Shown here: positions 34,046 to 42,754 of the stretch, piece by piece | Numbering within the stretch: the stretch's first letter is position 1 | Layout of the letters: the number at the start of each line of letters is the position of its first letter | Assembly: GCF_004117935.1 (NCBI RefSeq) | Contig: NZ_SDOY01000144.1 | Coordinates: forward strand, 62,001-126,000 | Source of the DNA: Streptomyces roseicoloratus | Lineage (GTDB): Bacteria > Actinomycetota > Actinomycetes > Streptomycetales > Streptomycetaceae | Length of the DNA: 64,000 bases | Direction: 5' to 3' | Notes under the pieces: generated by a model | The model's input: only the letters and a program-made list of their open reading frames with translations | What the model was told of the DNA's origin: nothing | Databases searched by the model: none | Position numbers and translations under genes: made by a program

Positions 34046-34915
34046 TCACCTGTCGGGGATGGTGGTCCGGTCGGCTCGGCTGTCGCTCGGGCTCTCGGGC
34101 CGTGACACGTCCTCGACGCCCGGGCGCAGGCGTGCTGAGACGACGAGGTAGGTGACCGCGCCGAGGAACACCACCACGGAGGTCCAGTTGTTGAGGCGAA
34201 GCCCGAGGAAGACCTGTGCCTCGTCGATGCGCAGGTACTCGATCCAGAAGCGCCCGACGGTGTAGGCCGCGACGTACAGGGCGAACGTCCTTCCGTGACC
34301 GAGAGCGAACCGACGGCCCGCCCAGATGACCAGCACCGCCACGCCGATGTTCCAGAGCGACTCGTAGAGGAACGTGGGGTGGTACGTCGCCACGTCGAGC
34401 ATGTCGGCCGGCCGGTTGTCGCGGTCGATCTCCAGGCCCCAGGGGAGCGTGCTGGGGCGGCCGTACAGCTCCTGGTTGAACCAGTTGCCCCAGCGACCGA
34501 TCGCTTGGGCCAGCGCGATGCCGGGGGCGACCGTGTCCGCGAAGGCCGGGAAGGAGATGCCGTACCGCCGGCAGCCGATCCATGCGCCGACACCGCCCAG
34601 GGCGATGGCGCCCCAGATGCCGAGTCCGCCCTCCCAGACGTACAGGGCGCGGATCGGCTCGCCGCCCTCGCCGAAGTACGCGGCGGGGCTCGTGATCACG
34701 TGGTACAGCCGTCCGCCGACGATGCCGAAGGGCACCGCCCAGACGGCGACGTCCGCGATGACGCCCTTCTCGCCGCCGCGGGCCACCCAGCGCCGGTTGC
34801 CGAGCCAGACGGCGAGGAAGACGCCGAGGATGATGCAGAAGGCGTACGCCCTCAGGGGAAGCGCGCCGAGGTAGAGGACACCAGTCGACGGGCTGGGTAG
34901 GTAGGCAAAATCCAT
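34046..34915 (-). CDS. lgt: Prolipoprotein diacylglyceryl transferase
   Basis: A 289-aa, seven-helix enzyme that adds diacylglycerol to the lipobox cysteine. Signatures: RAYAFCIILGVFLAVWLG, GIVGGRLYHVITSP, WEGGLGIWGAIALG, IGRWGNWFNQELYG (containing the essential Arg and the Lgt signature) and FLYESLWN. Length is normal. Together with the adjacent lnt it forms a lipoprotein-maturation pair; since every Streptomyces already has core lgt and lnt copies, these are probably additional paralogues. The start lies 18 nt after lnt. Confidence 0.95.
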   Translation of the reverse strand: MDFAYLPSPSTGVLYLGALPLRAYAFCIILGVFLAVWLGNRRWVARGGEKGVIADVAVWAVPFGIVGGRLYHVITSPAAYFGEGGEPIRALYVWEGGLGIWGAIALGGVGAWIGCRRYGISFPAFADTVAPGIALAQAIGRWGNWFNQELYGRPSTLPWGLEIDRDNRPADMLDVATYHPTFLYESLWNIGVAVLVIWAGRRFALGHGRTFALYVAAYTVGRFWIEYLRIDEAQVFLGLRLNNWTSVVVFLGAVTYLVVSARLRPGVEDVSRPESPSDSRADRTTIPDR

Positions 34916-34933
34916 GTTCTCACCACAAAAGTT

Positions 34934-36520
34934 TCATCTAAGGAGATTAGTAAGGGTGGGGTCATGAGCCTCCAGAGGCCCCGGAGGGGAATCGGGTCGC
35001 CTCCCGGCTCGCGGACGAAATAGCGCCAGCAACGCCGGGGCGCCCAGCAGGGCCTCCGGCCACGCGCCCAGGCTTGCGGCGATCGTCCGCCCGTCCAGGA
35101 GTGGAACCCGCTCCATCAGGTAGCCCCCACGCCATGTGCCGAGCCGGTCCGAGACCGTCCCGTCCGGCCTCACGATGGCGCTGACCCCGCTCGTCGAGGC
35201 GAGGGCGACGGCTCGGCCGTACTCGATGGCCCGGATGCGCGCCATCGCCAACTGCTGCTCCGACTGTCCTCCCTGGAAGCCGCGCTCGTAGGTCGCATTG
35301 TTCGTCTGGACGACGAGGAGATTCGCGCCAGCCCGCACCGTGTCCCGCACCCGTCCGTCGTACGCGATCTCGTAGCAGATCACGTCGCCGAGCCACACGG
35401 GGCCGGCCGCCAGGGGTGCCTGGGACACACCCGGGATGAAGTCCCGGGGGATGAGCTGTAGGGCGCCGAGCCCGCCCAGGGCGGAGCGGGCCGGGATGTA
35501 CTCGCCGAAGGGGACGAGTTGCCGCTTCGCGTACGAGGCCACGGGGCCCCGCCCGGGAAGCCAGAGCTGTCCGGCGTTGTACGACCGGCCTCCGGGCCCG
35601 TCCAGGATCGCGCCGATCAACAGCGGCGCGTCGAGCTCGCGGACCGAGTCCGCGACGAGCGCGCCCAGCTCGGGGTCGGCAAGCGGGTCGCTGTCGAGTG
35701 AGTTCTCCGGCCACAGCACCACATCGGGTCGGGGGGCCTTGCCCGCCCGGACGTCGTCGGCCAGCTTCCTGGTCTCACGCGCGTGGTTCTCGGCGACGCC
35801 GCGCACCCGCGCCTGCTCCTCCAGGGTCCGCTCGCGCTCCACATTGCCCTGGACGACCGCCACGACGGCGCTCCGTCCACTCGTCGCCGGAATGGTGACC
35901 AGGGATCCGTACGAGACCAGGGCGACCGCTCCGCACACGGCGATCGCCCCCACGCGAACGCGGGCGGTGCGCGGGGAGGTGATGCCGTAGACCAGCAGCG
36001 AGCCGAGGAGTGCCGTAACGAAGGTGAGCGCGGGAGCGCCGCCCACGGCCGCCCAGCCTGCCCACGGTGCATCGGCCTGACCGAAGGCGAGGCGTCCCCA
36101 GGGGAAGCCGCCGAGCGGAGTCCGTCCGCGTACGGCCTCGACGGCCACCCACCAGGCTGCGGTGAGCAGCGGCCATCCGGGCAGCCGCAGCAGGCGGGGC
36201 AACAGCATGGCGGCCAGCGCCACAACCACGGCCTGCGTCGCTGTCAGGGCGAGCCACGGGACCAGTCCGAGGTTGGCGAGCCAGGCGATCAGGGGGCCGA
36301 TGAAGGAGGCGCCGAAGACGGCTCCGACGGCGAAGGCGGACCGGGCGGACCGCCCCCGGATCGCGATCAGCAGGAGCGCTGGTCCGAGCGGTGCGAGAAA
36401 CCACAGGCCGATCGGCGGGAAGGAGGCGTAGAGCGCGATGCCCGCGAGGCCGGCCATGCCCCAGGCCCTCGTGCGGGGGAGCTGCCCAGACCGCGCACCG
36501 CCCAGTTCGTCGAGCGTCAC
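34934..36520 (-). CDS. lnt: Apolipoprotein N-acyltransferase
   Basis: A 528-aa protein with an N-terminal membrane domain of about seven or eight helices and a C-terminal nitrilase domain. The E-K-C triad is visible: VLWPENSLDSDP (Glu), ASYAKRQLVPFGEYIP (Lys) and GDVICYEIAYDG (Cys). It N-acylates lipoproteins after Lgt and LspA. The GTG start overlaps the stop of the upstream CPICNK membrane gene (GTGA), so the three-gene set CPICNK-lnt-lgt is one operon. A CTAAG-N4-TTAG dyad lies over its last codons. Confidence 0.95.
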   Translation of the reverse strand: MTLDELGGARSGQLPRTRAWGMAGLAGIALYASFPPIGLWFLAPLGPALLLIAIRGRSARSAFAVGAVFGASFIGPLIAWLANLGLVPWLALTATQAVVVALAAMLLPRLLRLPGWPLLTAAWWVAVEAVRGRTPLGGFPWGRLAFGQADAPWAGWAAVGGAPALTFVTALLGSLLVYGITSPRTARVRVGAIAVCGAVALVSYGSLVTIPATSGRSAVVAVVQGNVERERTLEEQARVRGVAENHARETRKLADDVRAGKAPRPDVVLWPENSLDSDPLADPELGALVADSVRELDAPLLIGAILDGPGGRSYNAGQLWLPGRGPVASYAKRQLVPFGEYIPARSALGGLGALQLIPRDFIPGVSQAPLAAGPVWLGDVICYEIAYDGRVRDTVRAGANLLVVQTNNATYERGFQGGQSEQQLAMARIRAIEYGRAVALASTSGVSAIVRPDGTVSDRLGTWRGGYLMERVPLLDGRTIAASLGAWPEALLGAPALLALFRPRAGRRPDSPPGPLEAHDPTLTNLLR

Positions 36521-36972
36521 GTGGGTACGGGGCAGTTCTCGGCGGTACGGAGTCGGCGGATCACTGCGTACGTGAGCAGGCCCACCGAGGCGAGCGCCAG
36601 TACGGGCTGCAGCGGGGCCCAGAAGGACAGGGCTCCGCTCACGCCGATCGCGAGCACCACCAGCTTGTTGCAGATGGGGCAGCCGACGGCGAAGGCGGAG
36701 AGCAGACCGGCCCCCAAGGCGCGGGCAGTCTGGGGGCGATCATGCGCGGGCTCCTCGACGGCCGGGCGCGGGCCCACGCGGACGTACGACGCGACCAGCA
36801 GCCCCTCAAGAGCCGAGCTGACGATCCACACCGGGTAGTTCCACCAAAGGACGGGTGTCATCCGGGTGTAGAAGGGCGACGGGACGACGCCTGTGGGCAC
36901 ACCGATCACAACTGCGGCGAGCAGGGCCACCGCCGCGGCGACGGCCCATCTCCGGAGGGGCCAGTTGCCCAT
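36517..36972 (-). CDS. Small membrane protein with CPICNK motif
   Basis: A 151-aa protein with about four hydrophobic segments. Near residue 105 AFAVGCPICNKLVVLAIGVS places a CPxC motif at the start of a helix, a good Cu or Hg site. FYTRMTPVLWWNYPVWI precedes it. I do not recognise a named family. It is first in the lnt-lgt operon (GTGA overlap), suggesting that metal sensing or transport is linked to lipoprotein maturation. ATG 36972 lies in MGNWPLRRW. Confidence 0.65.
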   Translation of the reverse strand: MGNWPLRRWAVAAAVALLAAVVIGVPTGVVPSPFYTRMTPVLWWNYPVWIVSSALEGLLVASYVRVGPRPAVEEPAHDRPQTARALGAGLLSAFAVGCPICNKLVVLAIGVSGALSFWAPLQPVLALASVGLLTYAVIRRLRTAENCPVPT

Positions 36973-37066
36973 GCACGTACTCCTTGGGAGAGGGGTGCCG
37001 TCGGCCGGTTGGCGGGCCACTGCGGGGGAGCCTGCTCGGGTCGTCCGGCCGACGGTGAAACCGATC

Positions 37067-37090
37067 GTAGTCTACGAATCTACTTAGAAG
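37067..37090. promoter_or_regulatory. AT-rich dyad region upstream of the CPICNK-lnt-lgt operon
   Basis: CGTAG-T-CTACG is a perfect palindrome at 37066-37076, followed by CTACTTAGAAG. The right part resembles one half of the CTAAG-N4-TTAGA dyad found at 39807, 53358 and 55793, the left half being degenerate. It lies about 95 bp upstream of the operon start. Confidence 0.4.
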
Positions 37091-37107
37091 AACAGAGGGG
37101 ATTCTTG

Positions 37108-38535
37108 TCACACTCCGGGCAGGAGGTGCGGGCGTCCCCGTCCAGACCGGGAGGTCAGGAGGAGCAGTGCTCCCGACAGGCCGTACAGCGCGACAGCGGC
37201 GGCGGTCCTGCCCGCTCCCGCCTGTTCCGGTGCGGCAGGCAGGTAGAGGTCTCGGGTCTCCCGTACGGTCCCGCCCGCCGACAGGTCGACGGGGATCCAG
37301 GACTCGACGGCGCGACCGGACGGGTCCCGGAGGACGGCGTACACGAACCAGCGCCCGGCATCGTGCAGGGTTACCGCACCCCTGAATCCCCCAGCGCCAT
37401 CGGGGGCCAGCGTGCCGGTGACCTCGCCACCCGCGCGCCGAGCGACCAGCGAGGGCGTGCCCGGCCCGGTCGGCGTCAAGGCGACCGCGACTTCTACGAC
37501 AGAGCCCCGCACGGAGGCGTCCCAGCGCACCTCGCCCACGACGACCCCCTGGCCCGGATCGTGCGCGACGGCTCGTTCCGGGCTCGCCAGGGACTGGAGG
37601 GCCAGGATGCCGGCGACCGCGGTGATCGCCGCCACCCGGGTGATCCATGCCCGGGGCCGGCCCTCTGCGGCCAGGACGGCCACGGCGGAACCGGCCAATG
37701 ACAGCAGCAGGGAAGGGATCGCCAGGCCGAGTGGTACGGCCGTCGCGTGAGGCAGGAGGGGGAGCAGGGGTAGGGAAAGCAGGTGTGTCATCACCGGCAC
37801 GACGGCCGCGAGTGCCCACGGCGACGCGACCCGTCTCCGGACCAGGTCCGCTGCCACCGCCACGCCCAGGACGAGTGGCACCATCGGCGTCGAGTACCCC
37901 AGGAGGGCGAGTACCGGAACGACCAGCAGCCGTACAGCGGTTACCAGCAGTGCCGCCCGCGTGAAGGCCCACGGCTGCGGATCGAAACGGCGGATCAGTA
38001 GGGCGGCGAGGGTGACGCCGACGGCGACGGCCGGAAGGAACCACACCTCCGAGAACTGCGGCACGTCCGACTCGTACTCCATGACCGGAGCGAGCGACGC
38101 GGCCAGGACGAGCGCCGAGCCGAGCGCGATCGACCTTCCTCCGCCCTCCCCTGCGATCGCCCGCAGCAGGACCACCGAGAGCGTGAAGGTCGCCGTGATC
38201 GCCAGGAGATGCGGCGGGCTCCAGAGGACCGAGTCACGGCCGAACGCCGTGTGCCAGGCGGCGTCCGCCGGCGCCGCGATCCCGATGGCCCCGCCCGCTG
38301 CGGCGGCCCACCGCAGCAGCGGGTCGGCGACCGCCGCGCGGAGCCCCTGGTCGCGGGCCTGGCTCAGCACCCATCCCGCGACCATGACCAGCGTTCCCGT
38401 CAGGGAGCCGTACAACAGGACATGAGGGGCGCTCCAGAAGGTGTCCCGGCCTTCGTCGGTGTGCAACGAGTCGTCCCAGTACATGCTGAACAAGGCCAGC
38501 AGGCCGCCGATCGTGGCAGTGACGAGCCATCTCAA
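37108..38535 (-). CDS. Multi-span membrane protein with C-terminal extracellular beta domain
   Basis: A 475-aa protein: about ten hydrophobic segments in residues 1-320, with two similar WSAPHVLLYG and WSPPHLLAITAT motifs that suggest an internal repeat with conserved Pro-His pairs. The last 140 residues (VVVGEVRWDASVRGSVVEVA, VTLHDAGRWFVYAVLRDP) look like an Ig/CopC-like or YtkA-like beta sandwich, followed by one final helix. Function unknown; the SxPH motifs in membrane helices could bind copper. It is between the lnt operon and the L,D-transpeptidase, same strand. Confidence 0.7.
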   Translation of the reverse strand: MRWLVTATIGGLLALFSMYWDDSLHTDEGRDTFWSAPHVLLYGSLTGTLVMVAGWVLSQARDQGLRAAVADPLLRWAAAAGGAIGIAAPADAAWHTAFGRDSVLWSPPHLLAITATFTLSVVLLRAIAGEGGGRSIALGSALVLAASLAPVMEYESDVPQFSEVWFLPAVAVGVTLAALLIRRFDPQPWAFTRAALLVTAVRLLVVPVLALLGYSTPMVPLVLGVAVAADLVRRRVASPWALAAVVPVMTHLLSLPLLPLLPHATAVPLGLAIPSLLLSLAGSAVAVLAAEGRPRAWITRVAAITAVAGILALQSLASPERAVAHDPGQGVVVGEVRWDASVRGSVVEVAVALTPTGPGTPSLVARRAGGEVTGTLAPDGAGGFRGAVTLHDAGRWFVYAVLRDPSGRAVESWIPVDLSAGGTVRETRDLYLPAAPEQAGAGRTAAAVALYGLSGALLLLTSRSGRGRPHLLPGV

Positions 38536-38581
38536 CGCGTCCCCCTCGGGTGGTGTTGTCGGGTGGGTGCCGGCCGGGTGA

Positions 38582-39784
38582 TCAGGAGAGCGCGCTGCCC
38601 TTCTTCCAGGTCTCCCAGTCGACGTTCCAGGCGCCGTAGCCGTTGTTGACGGCGACCGTGTCCGTGGAGTTCACGACGGTGACGGGGTCACCGAAGCGCA
38701 CCTGGTCGTAGAACCACTTCGCGTCCGCCGTGCTCATTCCGATGCAGCCGTGGCTGGCGTTGACGCGGCCGAACTTGCCCTCGTTCCAGGGTGCAGCGTG
38801 CGCGTACGTGCCGGACGGGGTGAGTTGGACGTCCCACTTGACGTCCTCCATGTCGTACGCTTCGGGGCCGAAGATGCCGACGGTGGAGGAGTTCATCCGG
38901 ATCGAGGGGACCTTGCCGAGGACGACCATGGTGCCGTTCCAGGTCTCGAAGGTCTCTTTACCGGTGGAGACCTTCAGGGTCCGTAGGGCTTTCCCGTTCC
39001 TGGAGACCGTCATGGTCTTCTTCACGACGTCAACGGTGCTGGTCACGGCTTCGCCGATGCGGAAGTTCACGACGCGTTTCTGTGTGCCGTAGACGCCGCT
39101 GCCCGCGTCCACTCCGGCGAGGTCCATGCGCAGGGTGACATCGGTGCCCGGCTTCCAGTACTCCTTCGGCCGGTAGTCGATCCGGTCCTTGCCGTCCCGG
39201 TCCTTCATCCAGCTCCAGGCGCCCTCGACCGCTGGGGACGAGGTGACCGTGAGCTTCCGCTCGACAGCGGCCTTGTCGTGGATGGGCTTGTTGAAGGTGA
39301 TCGAGACCGGCAGGGCGACGCCGACGGTCGACTCCTTGTCGACGTTGTACGTGCCGACGAAGGTGCTCTTGGCCGCCGGGGTCGTGAAGTTCGACGATTT
39401 ACTCAGAGGAGCGCCGTCACCGCCCGTGCCCTGGGCGGAGATCGTGTATGTGGCGCCGGGGGAGAGCGGCGTCGTCGAGGTCCACACGGATTTGTCGGCG
39501 GAGAGTGATCCTTCCACCTTGCCGGGCCCGGGCGCGCTCACGTCCACGGAGGTCAGTACCCCGCCCTGGGCTTTGACCGTGATCTTCCCGGTAGTCCCGG
39601 TGTCGACGGCTATCGCGGACGGCCCTCCACTCGTCGTCGCGTCCCTCGCCGGCTTTCCGGTCGCTCCCGTCCCGGAGTCCGTCGCTCCCGCGGAGCTGCA
39701 GCCGGCCACGAGGAGGCCGGCCGCCGAGGTGAGCGCGAGCATGCGCACGGCGCTGTGCCGGTTCCGTGCTCTCGTGTGCTTCAT
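38582..39784 (-). CDS. L,D-transpeptidase lipoprotein (YkuD domain with Ig-like domains)
   Basis: A 400-aa protein. Lipobox LLVAGCSS gives an N-terminal lipid anchor. Two Ig-like domains lie at about 50-240 (GKITVKAQGGVLTSVDVSAP, PVSITFNKPIHDK), followed by the YkuD catalytic domain with NASHGCIGMSTADAKWFYDQ, the HxxxSHGCxxM-type active-site Cys. It forms 3-3 peptidoglycan cross-links, as in mycobacterial LdtMt2-like enzymes. GGAAGGGG lies upstream of ATG 39784. The CTAAG-CAAA-TTAGA dyad lies 23 bp upstream. Confidence 0.93.
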   Translation of the reverse strand: MKHTRARNRHSAVRMLALTSAAGLLVAGCSSAGATDSGTGATGKPARDATTSGGPSAIAVDTGTTGKITVKAQGGVLTSVDVSAPGPGKVEGSLSADKSVWTSTTPLSPGATYTISAQGTGGDGAPLSKSSNFTTPAAKSTFVGTYNVDKESTVGVALPVSITFNKPIHDKAAVERKLTVTSSPAVEGAWSWMKDRDGKDRIDYRPKEYWKPGTDVTLRMDLAGVDAGSGVYGTQKRVVNFRIGEAVTSTVDVVKKTMTVSRNGKALRTLKVSTGKETFETWNGTMVVLGKVPSIRMNSSTVGIFGPEAYDMEDVKWDVQLTPSGTYAHAAPWNEGKFGRVNASHGCIGMSTADAKWFYDQVRFGDPVTVVNSTDTVAVNNGYGAWNVDWETWKKGSALS

Positions 39785-39806
39785 AGTGCCCCTTCCGTCT
39801 AACTCT

Positions 39807-39820
39807 CTAAGCAAATTAGA
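39807..39820. promoter_or_regulatory. CTAAG-N4-TTAGA dyad upstream of the L,D-transpeptidase
   Basis: CTAAG-CAAA-TTAGA, 23 bp upstream of the start codon and very AT-rich for this genome. A further CTAAC lies 8 bp to its left. It matches the sites at 53358 and 55793; the BlaI-type protein encoded at 42287-42655 is a candidate binder. Confidence 0.6.
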
Positions 39821-39876
39821 AGACGAGTTCCCGAGTCGGGTAGTTCCCGCTCTCCTCGCTTACTTGAGTGGGGAGT

Positions 39877-40620
39877 TCAGTGCGCGTGGCCGTCGTCCGT
39901 GCCTTCGTCCGCGTGCTCCGGCTCGGCGCTCGTGGGCGCCGAACTGGGCTCTGCGGACTTGTCGGCCGAGGTCGACGGTTCCGGTTCGGCGCCGTGCTCG
40001 TCCGTCTCCGGCTCCCCGCCGCCGTGGCTGTGCCCGCCTCCCTCCGACGACTCGCTGCCCATCCCGGCCGCCAGCGTGCTCAGGCCGAAGTAGCTCCCGC
40101 CGGCAACGAGCAGGACGACCAGCCCGAGGGGGCTGAAGATGCGGCGCGAGGGGGTCTCCGCGTCCTTGAGGACGAAGGCGACGAACGAGACCACGATGCC
40201 GAGCGGCACGAGGACCGCTCCGCGTGCGGGGAAGTCCTCGAAGTGCTGGAGTCCGCCGCTGAGCATGCCGATGCCGAACGAGAGCAGCAGCGAGGCGCCG
40301 ATCACCACGAGCGCGCGGGCGAACGGCGGCCGGTCCTGGGCCAGCATGAACTCGTTGACCAACGTGGCGAGGAGGAAGACGAAGACACCGATGATCGCCA
40401 CCACTGTGTAGCGGGCGGGGTCGAGCGGGTGGTGGACCACGGCACCGCTGATCAGACCGGCGCCGACGAAGTACAGCACGTAACCGATGTAGCGACCGGA
40501 CAGGGGCGTGCTGCGCTTGCGTCGGCGCGACCGGGCGGAGCGGCGACCGGCGGCACGGCCTCCGGGCTCGGGCTGCGGTGCGAGGTGGTGAGGTGCGGTC
40601 TGGTCGGTGAGAAGGGACAC
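39877..40620 (-). CDS. Membrane protein with His/Glu-rich C-terminal tail
   Basis: A 247-aa protein. After a Arg/Ser-rich N-terminus there are about five hydrophobic helices (YIGYVLYFVGAGLISGAVVH, YTVVAIIGVFVFLLATLVN, VLVPLGIVVSFVAFVL). The tail after residue 185 is His/Glu/Ser-rich (GGGHSHGGGEPETDEHG) and ends GTDDGHAH. GTG 40620 has TGGAGG upstream. The plan (membrane part plus acidic His-rich tail) fits a metal-binding membrane protein, but the family is not recognised. Confidence 0.65.
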   Translation of the reverse strand: MSLLTDQTAPHHLAPQPEPGGRAAGRRSARSRRRKRSTPLSGRYIGYVLYFVGAGLISGAVVHHPLDPARYTVVAIIGVFVFLLATLVNEFMLAQDRPPFARALVVIGASLLLSFGIGMLSGGLQHFEDFPARGAVLVPLGIVVSFVAFVLKDAETPSRRIFSPLGLVVLLVAGGSYFGLSTLAAGMGSESSEGGGHSHGGGEPETDEHGAEPEPSTSADKSAEPSSAPTSAEPEHADEGTDDGHAH

Positions 40621-40829
40621 GAAAGCCTCCAGGAAACTGAGGGCACACGGCGGCGGCCTACCTGCGGCCTTGCGGGCGGAGGCGGGCGGCGTCGAACCGT
40701 GCAAGGGAGTGGAACCGAAGCGTGGCCTGTCGGCGGGACGGCGCTCCGGGCATGAAATGGGGACAGCCCAGCGACCGCTGGGTGAGGGACCCAAGGACGC
40801 AAGGTGTCGCGCGTCGCCTCGGGTGCCTG

Positions 40830-41246
40830 CTAAATGCGCAGTACGACCGATGACGGACAGAGAGCCGCCATCGGCCGCGCAGCGGCGGCACCGGCACCGG
40901 TGCGTGCGACGCCGGCGAGAGCGTGCTTCGTATCGAGGATCGACACGGCAGGCGGAATGATGTCGACGCCTGTGGTGGGCTGTCCGGTCGCGCAGTCCTG
41001 TACGGCGTGCGCCGACTCCTCGCCGCCGTCGTGTTCGTAGCCGGACTCCGGGTGCTGCTCATGGGCGTGAGCGGTGGGGGCTGCGGCGACGCTTCCCGGT
41101 GCGATGTGCCCCGCGCTGCTGTCGCCGTGGAGGCCATGCGCGTACAAGAGCCCGAAGAGTAGTGCTCCGAGCCACAGCAGACGCGACCACGGGGGAACCA
41201 AGGAGGGGGTGCGGGGCTTCCTCGCCGCCTTGAGTTCCGTGACCAC
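40830..41246 (-). CDS. Small His-rich membrane protein, LRI-tail family (DUF6153-like)
   Basis: A 138-aa protein with a hydrophobic segment LLWLGALLFGLLYAHGLHG, then a His-rich region (HAHEQHPESGYEHDGGEESA), a DCATGQ motif and the C-terminus SSVVLRI. GTG 41246 lies exactly 6 nt after TATGAT (41253-41258), indicating a leaderless transcript. Same plan as the proteins at 18176, 42755, 48352 and 62241. It lies between the His-tailed membrane gene and the M56 protease. Confidence 0.75.
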   Translation of the reverse strand: MVTELKAARKPRTPSLVPPWSRLLWLGALLFGLLYAHGLHGDSSAGHIAPGSVAAAPTAHAHEQHPESGYEHDGGEESAHAVQDCATGQPTTGVDIIPPAVSILDTKHALAGVARTGAGAAAARPMAALCPSSVVLRI

Positions 41247-41252
41247 GGCGCG

Positions 41253-41258
41253 ATCATA
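41253..41258 (-). promoter_or_regulatory. -10 box TATGAT, leaderless start
   Basis: TATGAT, then CGCGCC, then the GTG at 41246. The spacing of exactly 6 nt equals that before the family members at 18176 and 42755. Confidence 0.6.
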
Positions 41259-41378
41259 ACCAGCCTGGGTTACACGCTCGGTACGGGGTGCGGCATGCGC
41301 CGGGAGCGACGTTCGGGCGGAGAACCACGGCAGCGACGTCGGTCACCACGTCGGCCGGTGGGAGCTGTGGGCGGACGG

Positions 41379-42290
41379 TTAGACGCCGGGCGGGCAGGCG
41401 ACCAGCAACGGAAGCAGCGGGACGGCGAGGGCGACGGAGGCCACCGAGCCCCAGAGCGCCGGGTGAGGGGCTCGGCGCGGGCCGAGGATGCGCTTCATGC
41501 GGAGGACGGCCGCCGAGCCCCCCGCGCCGAACGCGCCCTTCGGGGCCCGGCCGGCGGCCATCTCGTACATCGCAGTCGCCAGGGCCTCGTGCGAGTGGCT
41601 TCGCAGAGCGCGGTCGTCCGCGATCATCTCCAGCAGCACGGCCATCTCCGCCCGTGCCCGGCGTGCGAGTGGCAACCAGGGGAAGACGGTGGCGAACGCC
41701 TCCGCGGCCGCGATCAGCAGATGGTGGCGGCCGGCGACGTGCGCCCGCTCGTGCTCGAGGACGGCGTCGAGCTGCTCTTCCGTGAGCAGTCGCACGGCGG
41801 CGTCGCTCACCACGATGCGGGAGCGGAGCCCCGGTAGGCAGTACGCCGCGGGCGTGCCGTGCATCAGGACGGTGGCCCGCAGACGGTCGGAGCGCACTCC
41901 CACCTTGTCGAGCCGGTCACGGTGTCGAGCGCGCGTCAGCCCTGCCCGGGCGAGGTGGAAGAGAAAGGCGCCGACGATCGCGGTGACGACGGCAAGGGGC
42001 ATCGCCAGGGCCAGTCGGTCGGCGGTGGTCGGGTTGGGCGCCACAGGGGCCCCCGTACCGAGGCCGCAGGCGTGCAGCAACCCTACGAGTCCGGCGTGCA
42101 GATGCTCGGTGGGCGTGGCCAGCTGGGAGGCGGCGAGCGCGGTCGCGAGCGTGAACGACACCATGAGGGCGAGCCATATGGCTGCTCCGAGGGCCGGTGC
42201 CCGGTGGGGCCAGGCGCTGCGCACCATCAGGCGTGGGGCGGCGATGCCCACCACGGCCGCGTACCCCAGAAGGGCGGGGGCCGCGTTCAC
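41379..42290 (-). CDS. M56-family membrane metallopeptidase (BlaR/MecR-like protease)
   Basis: A 303-aa protein with four membrane helices around a cytoplasmic zinc-protease domain. The HExxH motif is VLEHERAHVAGRHHLLIAA near residue 180, with the following helix FATVFPWLPLARRARAEMA. No extracellular penicillin-binding domain is present, so the signal sensed is not necessarily a beta-lactam. It overlaps the BlaI-type repressor gene (ATGA), the usual BlaI-BlaR pair in which the protease cleaves the repressor. Confidence 0.92.
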   Translation of the reverse strand: MNAAPALLGYAAVVGIAAPRLMVRSAWPHRAPALGAAIWLALMVSFTLATALAASQLATPTEHLHAGLVGLLHACGLGTGAPVAPNPTTADRLALAMPLAVVTAIVGAFLFHLARAGLTRARHRDRLDKVGVRSDRLRATVLMHGTPAAYCLPGLRSRIVVSDAAVRLLTEEQLDAVLEHERAHVAGRHHLLIAAAEAFATVFPWLPLARRARAEMAVLLEMIADDRALRSHSHEALATAMYEMAAGRAPKGAFGAGGSAAVLRMKRILGPRRAPHPALWGSVASVALAVPLLPLLVACPPGV

Positions 42291-42655
42291 TGCTTCGCCC
42301 GTCGTCCGACGTCCCGCAGGGCCTTCCGGAGCGCCGCGATCTCGTCGTCGTCGAGGTTCTCCACGAACTGCACGAGAGCGGCGGGCCTATCCTCGCTGAC
42401 TTCCAGGCCGTCCTCCATGAGCGCGGCCGAGTACGCCTCACGTGAGCCGACGGCCTTGTACAGCCAGATCCGGCCGTTCCTGGCCCGTGTGAGGTGGCCC
42501 TTGTGGAAGAGGATGGTCGTGACCGTGGTCACGGTCGTGTAGGCGGCGTCTCGATGCAGATTGATGTCGTCGACGACCTCACGCACGGTGGCGGGGCGGT
42601 TCCATCTCCAGAAGCGGTCCATGATCTCCGCTTCAAGTTCCCCCAGCCGGCGCAT
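42287..42655 (-). CDS. BlaI/MecI/CopY-family repressor
   Basis: A 122-aa winged-helix protein: RRLGELEAEIMDRFWRWNRP, ATVREVVDDINLHRDAAYTT and VTTVTTILFHKGHLTRARNG, matching Penicillinase_R. The C-terminal helix mediates dimerisation. GAGAGGAAC precedes ATG 42655. It is first in the operon with the M56 protease and probably autoregulated; TAGTAGAC at 42693-42700 is a candidate half-site. It is the natural candidate for binding the CTAAG-N4-TTAGA sites, but that is not shown. Confidence 0.92.
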   Translation of the reverse strand: MRRLGELEAEIMDRFWRWNRPATVREVVDDINLHRDAAYTTVTTVTTILFHKGHLTRARNGRIWLYKAVGSREAYSAALMEDGLEVSEDRPAALVQFVENLDDDEIAALRKALRDVGRRAKQ

Positions 42656-42754
42656 GGCCCGTTCCTCTCCGCTGATCAGCACTCGGTTTCATAGTAGACG
42701 GGCGTACACGTGGGGTTCCGCGCTCGACGGACATGCGGTGCCTAGGATGGGCTC